A DNA stretch of 64,000 nt from Leptotrichia sp. oral taxon 218 (GTDB taxonomy: Bacteria > Fusobacteriota > Fusobacteriia > Fusobacteriales > Leptotrichiaceae), in assembly GCF_018128225.1 (NCBI RefSeq), contig NZ_CP072377.1:620001-684000 (forward strand). The letters are read 5' to 3'. Below are positions 30,201 through 38,333 of this stretch, one piece after another (the stretch's first letter is position 1; the number at the start of each line of letters is the position of its first letter). Below the pieces are notes generated by a model. That model was not told the DNA's origin, made no database searches, and saw only the letters and a list, made by a program, of their open reading frames with translations. The position numbers and the translations under genes were made by a program.

Positions 30201-30990
30201 CATCGATTATACAAACAATGCTTACGGAGTGGCTTATGTTCACGAAAATGAAACAGTTAAATTAGGAAATTCAAGCGGATGGTATGCTGGAGCTGTAACA
30301 AATAGATTCAAATTCAAGGACATCGGACATTCAAGTGAAGATCAGACAATGCTTAAAGCCGGAGTATTTAAGACAATGTCGCCTAAGAAGGACTACAATG
30401 GAGCATTGCAATGGACAATCGGCGGAGATGTTTTTGCAGGAATTAACAATATGAAACGTAAATTTTTAGTTGTTGATGATGTATTTGAAGCCAAGTCAAA
30501 TTATAATTCCTACGGTGCTGTACTGAAAACAGATTTGGGATATGACATAAGAATGAGTGAGAGAACACATTTAAGACCTTATGGAATGCTAAAAATGGAA
30601 TATGGAAGATTTAACAGCATAAAGGAAGATTCAGGACAAATGAGACTGGAAGTTAAAGGTAACGACTATTTCTCTGTTAAGCCTGAAGCTGGAGTAGAGT
30701 TTAAATATGTACAGCCATTGGCAGTAAGAACTAATTTGACAGTTGGATTGACAGCCGCTTATGAAAATGAGCTTGGAAAAATTGGAGATGTCAATAATGA
30801 AGCTAGAGTTAGATATACGAATGCTGACTGGTTTGGAATTAGAGGGGAAAAGGAAGATAGAAGAGGTAATGGTAAATTTGATCTAAATATTGGAGTTGAC
30901 AATACTCGATTTGGTGTTACGGTGAATGCTGGGTATGATACTAAAGGAAGTAATGTTCGTGGAGGTATTGGATTTAGAGCAATTTACTAA
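24229..30990 (+). CDS. Giant type V autotransporter (third of array)
   Basis: This protein has 2253 residues from the ATG at 24229 (after AAAGGAG); an in-frame TTG two codons upstream is a less likely start. It has the same architecture as its two neighbours: basic leader, hydrophobic core, GDHVVKSPWSNWQFGI segment, long beta-helix-type passenger and a barrel from about residue 1971 to GIGFRAIY. Its barrel is closest to that of the first autotransporter (both have NNEARVRYTNADWFGIRGEK-type sequence), while the passenger differs. This points to tandem duplication with passenger divergence and barrel conservation. Confidence 0.93.
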   Translation: MTNNLRKIKKDLCSFAKRCQEFRYTDSALITFLITGTVNISNNLFSNETNTTIEEQKQVISTSIKDIHQKVQETRKENNKLLKKTNLELIQLMEQGDHVVKSPWSNWQFGINGFSSNWGGTFKGKGDKSEKYSYEGVYERSNNLFERNTSPLSKNYGNLALSRNRRMASSNERNGLRSTYGLISNTPTQEPLLEINVDASIRPKTVQIDIPDLGIKAPQLNALSVNGVEPKAITVPAPKTPEKEINIVQPSAEPFTGFFFNGTANAVNVGSSNMVLYSGVNSDDIKAGRQPDQIRPALETGALDKNNNLAELATINQRPTNILYRNNPNLNNLTFHVRGYFGDGSDGYTDAGSGHAGGSDSTGGPTLGTIGVHTLQNGTVSNVTANLYGRAGFLTSETWRHGKVTMHNTNVNVYGKDNTVYYIMPAAFKTISKYTDSNYHLGAIQGETNVKMYGTGNTVYLSSGISAARLIRNTGKMELEGASNIVYSSFSYAPTWEVGVYGGKAGKMNSLIQFSQDVELYGDENVVLFFGSKIGGSPKSWEATDRNQESSAGYLRKASYIGIYQGELDIKARVGGQLAINPTAATQTASGQLVEDLTNPTAPKYKGYTDKTVDGGVGLYVMSGQRKGIDVLKDMGVPVSVTPTLDDLKLDPIHNLEVGKLDINFGKYSKNGFMMIAKEGSVIDVGKATHQYYVTNLSTSITDGVNGDATTEADASTGTTIAYAEGTWDQAKHQLGSKQTDVDQNDADAAAINGNPALRKNVGDPSATSTASMLQGLPSEVNVYPNVVLASKEGIAYMGDNKGIVNAGTQANPTTTEAVNYKSIIGFARDEGIVNIHGNIEAIDKNATQNKFENIAGLATKTATGTSGGTVNIEDGSIKISGMAGFASGTGSVVNINNGLNNKIQTGENGALAAVDGGKVDFSGGTIYQEDKATTSDVVAAGSTTVDHAKSTPFYADNSSKIEFKGTTTINMADGILMPGTDATNYDGGNTSATAKYLGMNYVTVNLTGDNAILRTYTGDTTNWTGGTTGTTNIKNDMQLAALNTNNHDYKIYYIDGIFNLNNNQNLDDNNDEFNKNLGLSNEKFTIANGVTVSSATGKGLSMASHDGVATNATTGYTNNGTVDITGGTASKTAAISTSFGYVDNKGTINVDKGIGAYGVNGSSLTNNNAINITSSGVGMAGFASASKLKTYGTDDKISNGILLAADKVLEITNNGTITVAGNGSIGLYGNTNDIAGTGLVLTSNGVISNNGKIVMTGDSGVGIVSEGAGNTVNLGGTGSSDILVGKSGIGVYAGGTKSEVNFTSNTGVEIKDKGVGISVSSGSVINPNGNKFEIKYTGSANASGAGIFYDSTATNITDVDIVNTSSDKGIVGIYATKGTLANAAAITDKSGKAYGIYSDGADVINSGILTMKDKGKGILSTNGNVTLTNNSVITLGENEAIGVYTKGTGNLIKADAGSKMTIGNGSYGFINEGSGNTIISDATVSPAGDNTVFVFSRDTSGNVINNTPLTSTGSLNYGLYSAGNVVNKADINYSSGIGNVGIYSIYGGTAVNSGTARIAVGASSVGNTNPADNYYAIGMAAGYVGDAVKPAYSGNVVNEGIIDVNGEHSIGMYGTERGTTVTNNGTINLNASNTTGMYLDNGAYGINNGIIRSNGTGLRRLVGMVVKNGSTIENNGIIQIDAIDAVGLLAKGNSAGKNVGIIKNYGTLNITGSGSENSVVPAEGQDLAKDMGGVKIHAPAGSQTATITVNGVPVIPELASTTAKEFKPMEVSTIGMYIDTSNKRFTVPVTGLTQLSTLKQADLIIGNEAAQNTTGKYIQVSKKILAPYNQMILNNPQIEKWSIYSGSLTWMASVAQNQTDGTIENAYMAKIPYTEWAGTDKSPVNKTDSYNFADGLEQRYGIEALGSRENQLFQKLNGIGNNEEVLLYQAMDEMMGHQYGNIQQRINATGNTLDKEFNHLQKNWQNPSKQNNKIKVFGMRDQYKTDTAGIIDYTNNAYGVAYVHENETVKLGNSSGWYAGAVTNRFKFKDIGHSSEDQTMLKAGVFKTMSPKKDYNGALQWTIGGDVFAGINNMKRKFLVVDDVFEAKSNYNSYGAVLKTDLGYDIRMSERTHLRPYGMLKMEYGRFNSIKEDSGQMRLEVKGNDYFSVKPEAGVEFKYVQPLAVRTNLTVGLTAAYENELGKIGDVNNEARVRYTNADWFGIRGEKEDRRGNGKFDLNIGVDNTRFGVTVNAGYDTKGSNVRGGIGFRAIY

Positions 30991-31025
30991 TTATTTATTA
31001 TTTAAAAATGTGGAAATTTATTTGG

Positions 31026-31055
31026 CAAGGGGAAACTTAACCCCTTGTTTTTATT
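31026..31055 (+). terminator. Terminator after the third autotransporter
   Basis: CAAGGGG at 31026-31032 pairs with CCCCTTG at 31041-31047, followed by five T residues. The rest of the spacer to 31210 is AT-rich, and I see no gene in it. Confidence 0.85.
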
Positions 31056-31210
31056 TAAATATCTTGATTTATTGTGATGTGATATGAATTAGTTATTTAC
31101 ACTATTTTTATACTCAAATCTATTTAAAAATTAAACTGCTAAAAATTATATAAATTTAGAGTTTGAGTAAAATAGTTATAATTTTTGAGTTCAAGTTTAA
31201 AGCAGTTTTA

Positions 31211-31609
31211 CTATGATATATTATTTTTTTCTTTCGGAATTCCTATTCCATTTAAAAATAAATCTATTTCTTTTTCAAGATCCGCTACATCTTCTCTTGC
31301 GTAGTGCTCGTAATCATTTCCCAATTTTAGCGTTCTTAACGCCACTTCTCCAAGATAACTTATTTCAAACATATACTCTTCTACAACCAATTTTGTTTTA
31401 TTATTTATTTCATCATCGCAAAAATCTATCACTAATGTTACCGTAAAATCCGAAAGATCTTTTAAATCAACTTTCCTGTCATTTACAAAATAATGTAAAA
31501 TGCTTTGTTTTATAATAAATTCCAAATCGCTTTCAATAAAATCTCTTGGCTTATCCATATTGTGTGCAACATAAACTAACACTTTATCTAAAAATATCGT
31601 ATCAATCAA
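31211..31609 (-). CDS. Hypothetical acidic protein
   Basis: Up to 132 residues on the minus strand, soluble and acidic, with no signal peptide or membrane segment. I do not recognise the family. The start is uncertain: the longest frame begins at a TTG placed directly against an AGGAG site, which is too close, so a later GTG near codon 10 is possible. It lies downstream of the M18 aminopeptidase on the same strand, with about 75 bases between them, so the two may share a transcript. Length and base use look like a real gene. Confidence 0.6.
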   Translation of the reverse strand: MIDTIFLDKVLVYVAHNMDKPRDFIESDLEFIIKQSILHYFVNDRKVDLKDLSDFTVTLVIDFCDDEINNKTKLVVEEYMFEISYLGEVALRTLKLGNDYEHYAREDVADLEKEIDLFLNGIGIPKEKNNIS

Positions 31610-31682
31610 CTCCTAACTTTTCTTTATTATTTTTATCAAAATTTATATAAGTTTTATTTTTTTTTTATTTATTATTTTATTT

Positions 31683-33035
31683 TTATCCCTTAGAAAAAAA
31701 TTCTTTTGCCAATTCCTTTAGAAAAAAAATATCATAAACTCCGCACATTTCTCTTGCTGAATGCATAGCAAGCATAGGAACTCCGACATCTACTGAATCT
31801 ATTCCCAAGTGAGTTGCAGAAATTGGACCAATTGTCGAGCCACCAGGTTCATTTGATTCATTTACAAAACTCTGAATTTTTATATCTGTTCCTTCAATTA
31901 ATTGCTTGATTACAGAAATTGAATAGGCATCCGATGTATATCTCTGTTTTGCACTTATTTTCAAAGATAAACCTTCGTTCATTTTTCCACGATTTGTTGG
32001 GTCTGTTTTAGAAATATGTGCAGGATGTGCAGCGTGTGCGGCATCAGCTGAAAGCATAAAAGAATTTTCAACCATCTGTAAAAACTCAAGTCTGTTAAAT
32101 CCCAATGTCAAAGCGATTCTCTCCAATGTGTTTAGTAAATAATTAGAGTCAGCTCCCTGTTTTGTTGCACTTCCGATTTCTTCATTGTCAAATGCAACAA
32201 ATAGATTAATTTTATCCTCATTTTTACTGGCTTCAAAAAGTCCAAGCAGTCCCGTATAAACTGAAGCCAAATTGTCGATTTTAGGTGAAGAAATCATTTC
32301 TTCATTTGCACCCAAAAGACAACCTTTTTCCCAACAATAGACATATAAGTCAAAATCAAGAATATCTTCTCTTTTTATATCAACATTTTCTAAAATTAAT
32401 TTTGTAAGAAATTCTTCTTTTTCAAATTTTTTGTTTATAAGGGAAATCACTGGTAAGACATCATTTTGTCTGTCTATTCTTACTCCATTATTAACTTCTC
32501 TATTTTGATGAATTGCCAAATTTGGTATCGTCATAATGGGTTTGTCTATTTTCACTTTTATAGTTTTTGGCGAAAATATATTTTTCCCTTTTACAATAAT
32601 TCTTCCCGCAACGGATAAAGGTCTGTCAAACCAAGTGTTTAAAATTGGACCTCCATAAACTTCTGTATTTAATCTCAATATATTTTCTGTTATCATTTCA
32701 GGATTTGGTTTAATTTTAAAACAAGGAGAATCTGTATGTGCCGCAAATATTTTAAATCCTTTTTTTATATCAATGTTTTCTCCCACTGTAAATGCTATTA
32801 TCGTAGAACTTGACTTTTTAAAAAAATATTTTCCACCTTTTTTCAATTTCCACTTTTCTTGTGGCATAAGTCTCAAAAAATTATTTTCTTCCAAAATATC
32901 AGAGCAATTTTTTACAACATGAAATGCACTTGCACTTTCATCAATAAATTCAATAACTTCTCTTCCAAAACTTTTTACTTCCATATCCAAAAATTTTTCT
33001 TGAATATCAACCAATTCTTTCGTATTATGTATCAC
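31683..33035 (-). CDS. M18 family aminopeptidase
   Basis: A 450-residue cytoplasmic zinc aminopeptidase of the aspartyl-aminopeptidase-type M18 family, removing N-terminal residues (often acidic) from peptides. Metal and catalytic motifs are visible in order: HTDSPCFKIKP, DNEEIGSATKQGADS, SADAAHAAHP, PGGSTIGPI and AMHSAREMCG near the end. The start is GTG behind AGGAGGACATATAG. A TATAAT box on the minus strand lies around 33070-33080. It stands alone among surface-protein genes and has no obvious functional link to them. Confidence 0.93.
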   Translation of the reverse strand: MIHNTKELVDIQEKFLDMEVKSFGREVIEFIDESASAFHVVKNCSDILEENNFLRLMPQEKWKLKKGGKYFFKKSSSTIIAFTVGENIDIKKGFKIFAAHTDSPCFKIKPNPEMITENILRLNTEVYGGPILNTWFDRPLSVAGRIIVKGKNIFSPKTIKVKIDKPIMTIPNLAIHQNREVNNGVRIDRQNDVLPVISLINKKFEKEEFLTKLILENVDIKREDILDFDLYVYCWEKGCLLGANEEMISSPKIDNLASVYTGLLGLFEASKNEDKINLFVAFDNEEIGSATKQGADSNYLLNTLERIALTLGFNRLEFLQMVENSFMLSADAAHAAHPAHISKTDPTNRGKMNEGLSLKISAKQRYTSDAYSISVIKQLIEGTDIKIQSFVNESNEPGGSTIGPISATHLGIDSVDVGVPMLAMHSAREMCGVYDIFFLKELAKEFFSKG

Positions 33036-33174
33036 CTATATGTCCTCCTGTAAATAAATTTCTTAATACTTATATTATACCCCGAAAATCAAAAAATCCT
33101 AAAATTTTTTTTATTTTATAAATTAATTGAAATATTAATTATTAAATGTAACATTTTTTTAGTTTCTTCAAATT

Positions 33175-34455
33175 TAATAATAGTTGATGCATCAGGAGAA
33201 GTCATAGCACTAGTAAATGTAGATACAAATGTAGCAAGTCCAGCTCCATCAGAAGTTACGGTTACTGATTTATCAAGAGGAACTGTAAATGTATTAGATG
33301 CGACAAGCTACGATTATTCAAGTTAAACCATCGCTGTCACAAGCAACAGCTGTCGGAATGTATATCGATACATCTGGAATAAATTACACAAATCCTATTC
33401 AAGGTCTTAATAATTTATCGGGACTTACTGATGTTGAATTAATTTTTGGAGCAGAAGCCACAAAATATACTAATGCAAAAGCTATAAAAATTGGGGATAA
33501 TATATTAAATCCATATAACAGTGCATTAGCAAGTATTATAAGTCCAGGTGGAACTACTTTAGAAGCATTTTCTGCAAACTTGACTTGGATGGTGCAGCCT
33601 GTAAAATCTGCAACGACTGGATTGCTTGACACAGCTTATTTGATAAAAGTGCCGTACACAGGATTTGCTCAAGCAGTCGATGAAATGAAAGGTCATCAAT
33701 ATGCAAATATTCAACATAGAATTAATGGCACAGGAAATTTACTTGACAAAGAGTTTAAATATTTGCACAATGAATGGAGAAATCCTTCTAAACAAAATAA
33801 CAAAATTAAAGTTTTTGGAATGAAAGACGAATATAAAACTGGAACTGCGGGAATTATTGATTATACAAGTGATGCTTACGGAGTAGCTTGTGTTCACGAA
33901 GATGAAACATTTGAGTTAGGAAATTCGTCTGGATGGTATGCTGGAGCTATTCACAACAGATTTAAGTTTAAAGATCTTGGAAAATCGAATGAAAACCAAA
34001 CAATGTTAAAAACAGGTGTTTTTAAAACAATGTCACCATATGCGGATCACAATGGTTCACTTAGGTGGACAGTTGCTGGAGATGTGTTTGTCGGAGTAAA
34101 TGAGATGAAGCGTAAATTCTTCGTAGTTGACGATGTATTTAATACAAAATCTGATTATTATTCATATGGAGCAGCATTAAAAACTGACTTAGGTTATGAC
34201 ATAAGAATGAGTGAGAGAACTCACTTGCGACCTTATGGAGCATTAAAAATGGAATATGGAAGATTTTCTAACATAAAAGAAAATGAAGGGCAAATTCGAT
34301 TGGAAGTGGATAAAAACGACTATTTCTCAGTAAAGCCAGAAGCTGGAATAGAATTTAAATACATTCAACCACTAGCTGTGAGAACTCAGTTGTCAGTTGG
34401 ACTTACAGCAGGAGAAAATTTAAGAGGAGGACTTGGATTTAGATTAATTTACTAA
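33175..34455 (+). pseudogene. Remnant of a fourth autotransporter (C-terminal part)
   Basis: The sequence matches the last part of the second autotransporter's passenger and barrel but lacks the first ~1800 residues. A first frame from about 33180 ends at a TAA near 33326 (DATSYDYSS), and the homology continues in another frame (VGMYIDTSGINYTNPIQGL). About 45 residues are missing around LIKVPYTGFAQAVDEMKG, and about 65 barrel residues are missing just before the final GGLGFRLIY. No leader or promoter is seen. It is either a decaying copy or a silent sequence donor for recombination. Confidence 0.85.
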
Positions 34456-34467
34456 TCTTTAAAATAA

Positions 34468-34506
34468 AAAAAACAGTGAGATTTTTTGTATTTTCACTGT
34501 TTTTTA
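34468..34506. terminator. Terminator after the autotransporter remnant
   Basis: AACAGTGA pairs with TCACTGTT, with A-tracts before and T-tracts after, so it can act in both directions. Confidence 0.75.
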
Positions 34507-34513
34507 TTTTATA

Positions 34514-34711
34514 AGTGAACTACTCCCACTTGTAGAAGAGAGAGCTTCTTGGGAAGTATCTGCTTTTGCAAATATATTTACCAAGCTCAATGGGCAGTCC
34601 CTACCCTGACTATGAGTATTATACCATATAAGAGCTGTTATTTCAACCTATATTTTGCAATTCATCTCCCACTTACAGAAGAAGGAGACTTCTTGCTATC
34701 TTTTTGTTAAA
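34514..34711 (-). mobile_element. tnpB-less short derivative of the IS (MITE)
   Basis: Read on the minus strand, the first ~50 bases match the left end of the two tnpB elements (TTAACAAAAAGATAGCAAG, then AGTGGGAGATGAATTG). The last ~110 bases match the right end, including the GGGTAG / CTGCCC stem, the AGCTTGG stem and the final GGGAGTAGTTCACT. The whole tnpB gene is missing. It is about 198 bp and could be mobilised in trans. It keeps most of the presumed omega-RNA scaffold. Confidence 0.8.
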
Positions 34712-34722
34712 CTTATTCAAAA

Positions 34723-36705
34723 TTATTTTTTTCTGATTTCAATTATTTTTTGTGCTAATTCATAAGGAACTTCTTCGTATTTTAAAAGTTTCATCTCAAA
34801 ATATCCTCTTCCTTTTGTCATTGCTTTTAAATCATTTGCATATTTAAATGTTTCTACCATTGGAACTTCAGCTGTAATCTTTTGTTTATCGGATTTGTGA
34901 GCATCCATACCAATAATTTTTCCACGCTTTTTGTTAATATCTCCCATTATATCTCCAATACAGCTTTCAGGCACAAAAATTGTAAGTTCCATAATTGGTT
35001 CAAGCAAAGTTGGTTTAGCTTCAAGCATTCCTTTTTTGAAAGCTAAATTTGCTGCGATTTTAAAAGCCATTTCTGAAGAATCGACATCGTGATAAGAACC
35101 GTCATATAAAACTGCTTTTATATTTGTGACAGGATAATCCGCTAAAACTCCGTGAGCAAGTGATTCTCTTAATCCTTTTTCAACAGCTGGAATATATGAC
35201 TTGGGAACTTTTCCTCCAGTGATAGTTTCTTCAAATATAAAATGCTCATCGCAAGGAGAAAATTTGATAAGCACATCTCCATATTGTCCGTGTCCTCCCG
35301 ATTGCTTCTTATATTTTCCTTGAACATCCGAATTTCCTTTAATAGTTTCACGGTATGGCACTTTTAAGTCAACTGTTTTTATATCAACTCCGAATTTAGA
35401 TTTTAGTTTTTCAATCAATGTGATGGAATGCAGTTCTCCTTGCACTCCCAAAATAGTTTGCTTTGTTTCCATATCCCTTTTCCAAGAAAAAGCTGGATCT
35501 TCTTCCATAAGTTTATTAAGTCCAGTTGACATCTTTTCATCATCATTTTTATTTAATGGTTCTATTGCAACCAAAAGTTGAGCTTTTGGGAAAGTGATAT
35601 TTTTTTGTGCAGTTTCATTTTTATCAGTTGAAAGTGTGTCTGAAGTTTGAGTGCTTTCAAGTTTTGTTAATAAAACGACATCTCCACAGACTCCTTTTTT
35701 TAAAAATTCTATTTTTCCAGACACATTTGTTCCAAGTTTTCCAATCTTTTCACTTTTTTTCTTATTCAAATTATAAATTTCTGAATCAGATTTTAACTCT
35801 CCAGATAAAACTTTTGCATAAGAAACTTTTCCCAAAAATGAATCAATTATTGTTTTAAAAATTTGGCAAGTAGTTTTATCTTTTTTAGCGTCAACTTTTG
35901 GATTGTCCATCGGTTCTGGCAAATAGTCTCTTATCATGTCAAATGTTGTGTGAAGTCCTATATTTTTTGTAGTTGAACCGCAAATAACAGGAATTACGCT
36001 GCAATCTAGTACACCTTTTCTAAGTCCAGCGTGAATTTCATTTGTAGTAAATTCTTCTCCATTAAAATATTTTTCCATCAATTCTTCACTTGTTTCAGCA
36101 ACCGCTTCCAAAAGCATCTCACGAATCGGCAAAATCTTGTCGTCCATATCAGTTGGCATATCTGCATTGACACATTCAGAGCCATTATATTCACGGGCGA
36201 ACATATCCACAACATTTATATGTCCCTTGAAATTAGCAGCAACTCCCCAAGGTACATGAAATGGTGCAATTCTTTTACCATATTTTTTTCGAAGTTGCAA
36301 AAGAATTTTTTCGTAGTCAGCTTTTTCGCTGTCAATTTTATTCACGAATATGAATCGTGGGATATTTCGGCTGTCGGCAAGTTCAAGAGCAGTTTCAGTT
36401 CCGACAGATAAGTCAGCAGTTCCGTCAACTGTGATAATTGCTCCATCACACGCTGCAAGTCCAGATTCAAGTTCCCCAAAAAAATCAACATATCCAGGCA
36501 CATCAAAAAAATTAAATTTGAAAGATTGATATTCAATTGCATGTAGGGCAAGCGAACTGCTTATTTTAACATTATCGCTAGAATTAGGAATTTTATTTGT
36601 AAGTTTTGCCGTAAATTCAAGAGCGGAAGTCATATTACTTTTTCCAGCACCACTTTCTCCCAATAAAGCAATGTTTCTAATGTTATTGCCATCATATATT
36701 CTCAT
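34723..36705 (-). CDS. Elongation factor G-like GTPase (EF-G2 class)
   Basis: A 660-residue translational GTPase with the EF-G domain order. The G motifs are GESGAGKSN (G1), DVPGYVDF (G3) and NKID (G4), followed by EF-G domains II to V. The G3 histidine of canonical EF-G (DTPGHVD) is replaced by tyrosine. The same change is known to me from the EF-G-2 paralogue of Thermus, so this is probably the accessory EF-G-like factor rather than the main translocase. Its role is not established. The start ATG follows GAGAGGAG. It is a single gene, with the MITE just downstream. Confidence 0.9.
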   Translation of the reverse strand: MRIYDGNNIRNIALLGESGAGKSNMTSALEFTAKLTNKIPNSSDNVKISSSLALHAIEYQSFKFNFFDVPGYVDFFGELESGLAACDGAIITVDGTADLSVGTETALELADSRNIPRFIFVNKIDSEKADYEKILLQLRKKYGKRIAPFHVPWGVAANFKGHINVVDMFAREYNGSECVNADMPTDMDDKILPIREMLLEAVAETSEELMEKYFNGEEFTTNEIHAGLRKGVLDCSVIPVICGSTTKNIGLHTTFDMIRDYLPEPMDNPKVDAKKDKTTCQIFKTIIDSFLGKVSYAKVLSGELKSDSEIYNLNKKKSEKIGKLGTNVSGKIEFLKKGVCGDVVLLTKLESTQTSDTLSTDKNETAQKNITFPKAQLLVAIEPLNKNDDEKMSTGLNKLMEEDPAFSWKRDMETKQTILGVQGELHSITLIEKLKSKFGVDIKTVDLKVPYRETIKGNSDVQGKYKKQSGGHGQYGDVLIKFSPCDEHFIFEETITGGKVPKSYIPAVEKGLRESLAHGVLADYPVTNIKAVLYDGSYHDVDSSEMAFKIAANLAFKKGMLEAKPTLLEPIMELTIFVPESCIGDIMGDINKKRGKIIGMDAHKSDKQKITAEVPMVETFKYANDLKAMTKGRGYFEMKLLKYEEVPYELAQKIIEIRKK

Positions 36706-37020
36706 AATTTTCTCCTCTCAATTAACAATTTTTTGCTAATATAAATAAAAATTTAATTCTCTATACTAAATTTTAACTTGAAATACGAAAAAAACAAGAG
36801 ATAAATAAAAAAAAATCTTATGATTTTATATTTTTTAACAAAAAGATAGCAAGAAGTCGTAGGCTTTCTACAAGTGGGAGATGAATTGCTTTTTTTATTG
36901 AAAAAAGGATACATCCATGATATAATTTTTGTATAAAATATCGAAGAAAAGTTATAAATAATAAAATTTCTAAAGAAATAATTAAAAATAATATTCAAAA
37001 TCAAAAGGAGGTGTAATTTT

Positions 37021-38119
37021 ATGAAATATAATTTAGCATTCAAATACAGGATTTATCCAAATAAGGAACAAGAATTGTTGATAAATAAGACTTTTGGATG
37101 TGTTCGTTTTGTTTATAATACGATTTTATACATCGCTAATAAAATTTATGAAGAAACTGGAAAAAATAAAATAATTACACCTGCCAGTTTGAAAAGTGAA
37201 AATCAATTTTTAAAAGAAGTAGATAGTCTGGCACTTTCAAATGCTCAATTGAATGTAAAACGATCGTTTACGAATTTTTTTCATAAGAGAGCGAAATTTC
37301 CAAGGTTCAAATCTAATAAAGAATAATGTTAAAAGTTACACGACAAATTGTGTGAACAATTCGATACGAATTGAGGAAAACAAATATTTGATTTTACCAA
37401 AATTGAAAAGAATAAAATTAAAATATCATAGAGAAATACCGAAGGATTACAAGATAAAGTCAGTAACATTGACAAACAGTAATGGAAATTACTATGTTTC
37501 TGTTTTGACGGAATTTAAAAAAGAAATTCAAAAGGTAGCTAGTAATGATAAAGTAATTGGACTTGATTTTTCAATGTCTGAATTATTTGTCAGTTCTGAA
37601 AACCAAAGGGCTGATTATCCAAAATATTTTAGAATGCTGGAGAAAAAATTGAAAAAATTACAGAAATCATTATCAAGAAAAGTGAGATTTTCTAAAAATT
37701 GGTATAATCAAAAAGCTAAAATATCAAAATTACATGAGTACATCAAAAATTGTCGAAAAGATTTTCTGCATAAATTATCGAAAAAATTGTCTGAAGAATA
37801 TGATGTTGTGGTTGTTGAGAATTTGAATATGAAAGGGATGAGCCAGGCATTAAATTTTGGGAAAAGTGTAGGAGATAATGGATGGGGAATGTTTTTGAGG
37901 ATGCTTGAGTACAAGTTGATGTTTTTAGGAAAACAATTTTTAAAAATAGATAAGTGGTTTCCGTCTTCGAAAACTTGTAGTAAATGTGGAAATATCAAAA
38001 AGGAACTGAAATTATCAGAAAGAAGTTATAAATGTGAGTGCTGTGGAATTGAAATTGATAGAGATTACAATGCTGCAGTGAATATAAAAAACATTGGAAA
38101 AGAAATGTTGAAATATTAA
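37021..38119 (+). pseudogene. tnpB: tnpB, RNA-guided nuclease, frameshifted
   Basis: The first frame runs from 37021 to 37326 and the second resumes at about 37325. Copy 1 reads AAATCTAAAAAGAATAATG at this point, while copy 2 has one extra base (AAATCTAATAAAGAATAATG), giving a +1 shift. The second part keeps GLDFSMSE, VVVENLNMKGM, the zinc finger CSKCGN...CECCG and the last RuvC aspartate in IDRDYNAA. The lesion differs from that in copy 1, so the copies decayed independently, unless the shift is a programmed slip, which the short A-run makes unlikely. Confidence 0.87.
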
Positions 38120-38124
38120 GAAAA

Positions 38125-38234
38125 TAAAAGAAGACAGGGTAGGAACTACCCAAAGAGCTTGGTAAATATATTTGGCTAGCAAAAGCAGATACTTCCCAAG
38201 AAGCTCCCGCTTCTAAAAGCGGGAGTAGTTCACT
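38125..38234 (+). ncRNA. Predicted omega-RNA scaffold of IS copy 2
   Basis: The stems are the same as in copy 1 (GGGTAG/CTACCC from 38137, the AGCTTGG arm, CTCCCGCTT/AAGCGGGAG) and run to the element end. The guide would begin at about 38235. Its function is inferred from the known biology of IS605-type TnpB. Confidence 0.55.
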
Positions 38235-38333
38235 TTTTTTATAAGTAAAACAAAATCTAAAAATAGTATACTTACAATGAGATTAAAAATAAAAACATGT
38301 GAAAAATTTATTTAAAAAAGAGAGGGGAAAAAT

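Larger units (their letters stand above)
36838..38234 (+). mobile_element. IS200/IS605-type element carrying only tnpB (copy 2)
   Basis: It has the same left end (TTTTTAACAAAAAGATAGCAAG) and right end (AAGCGGGAGTAGTTCACT) as copy 1. It lacks tnpA and carries a single damaged tnpB. The subterminal hairpin at the left (AGAAGTCGTAGGCTTTCT) and the structured right end are conserved. It is inserted between the EF-G-like gene and the GTPase gene. Confidence 0.82.

Noticed and set aside
37021-38119. Programmed frameshift to express tnpB copy 2
   Set aside because: The slip region is a single extra base in an A-rich run without a pseudoknot or internal ribosome site. Copy 1 has no shift at this place, so mutation is simpler.
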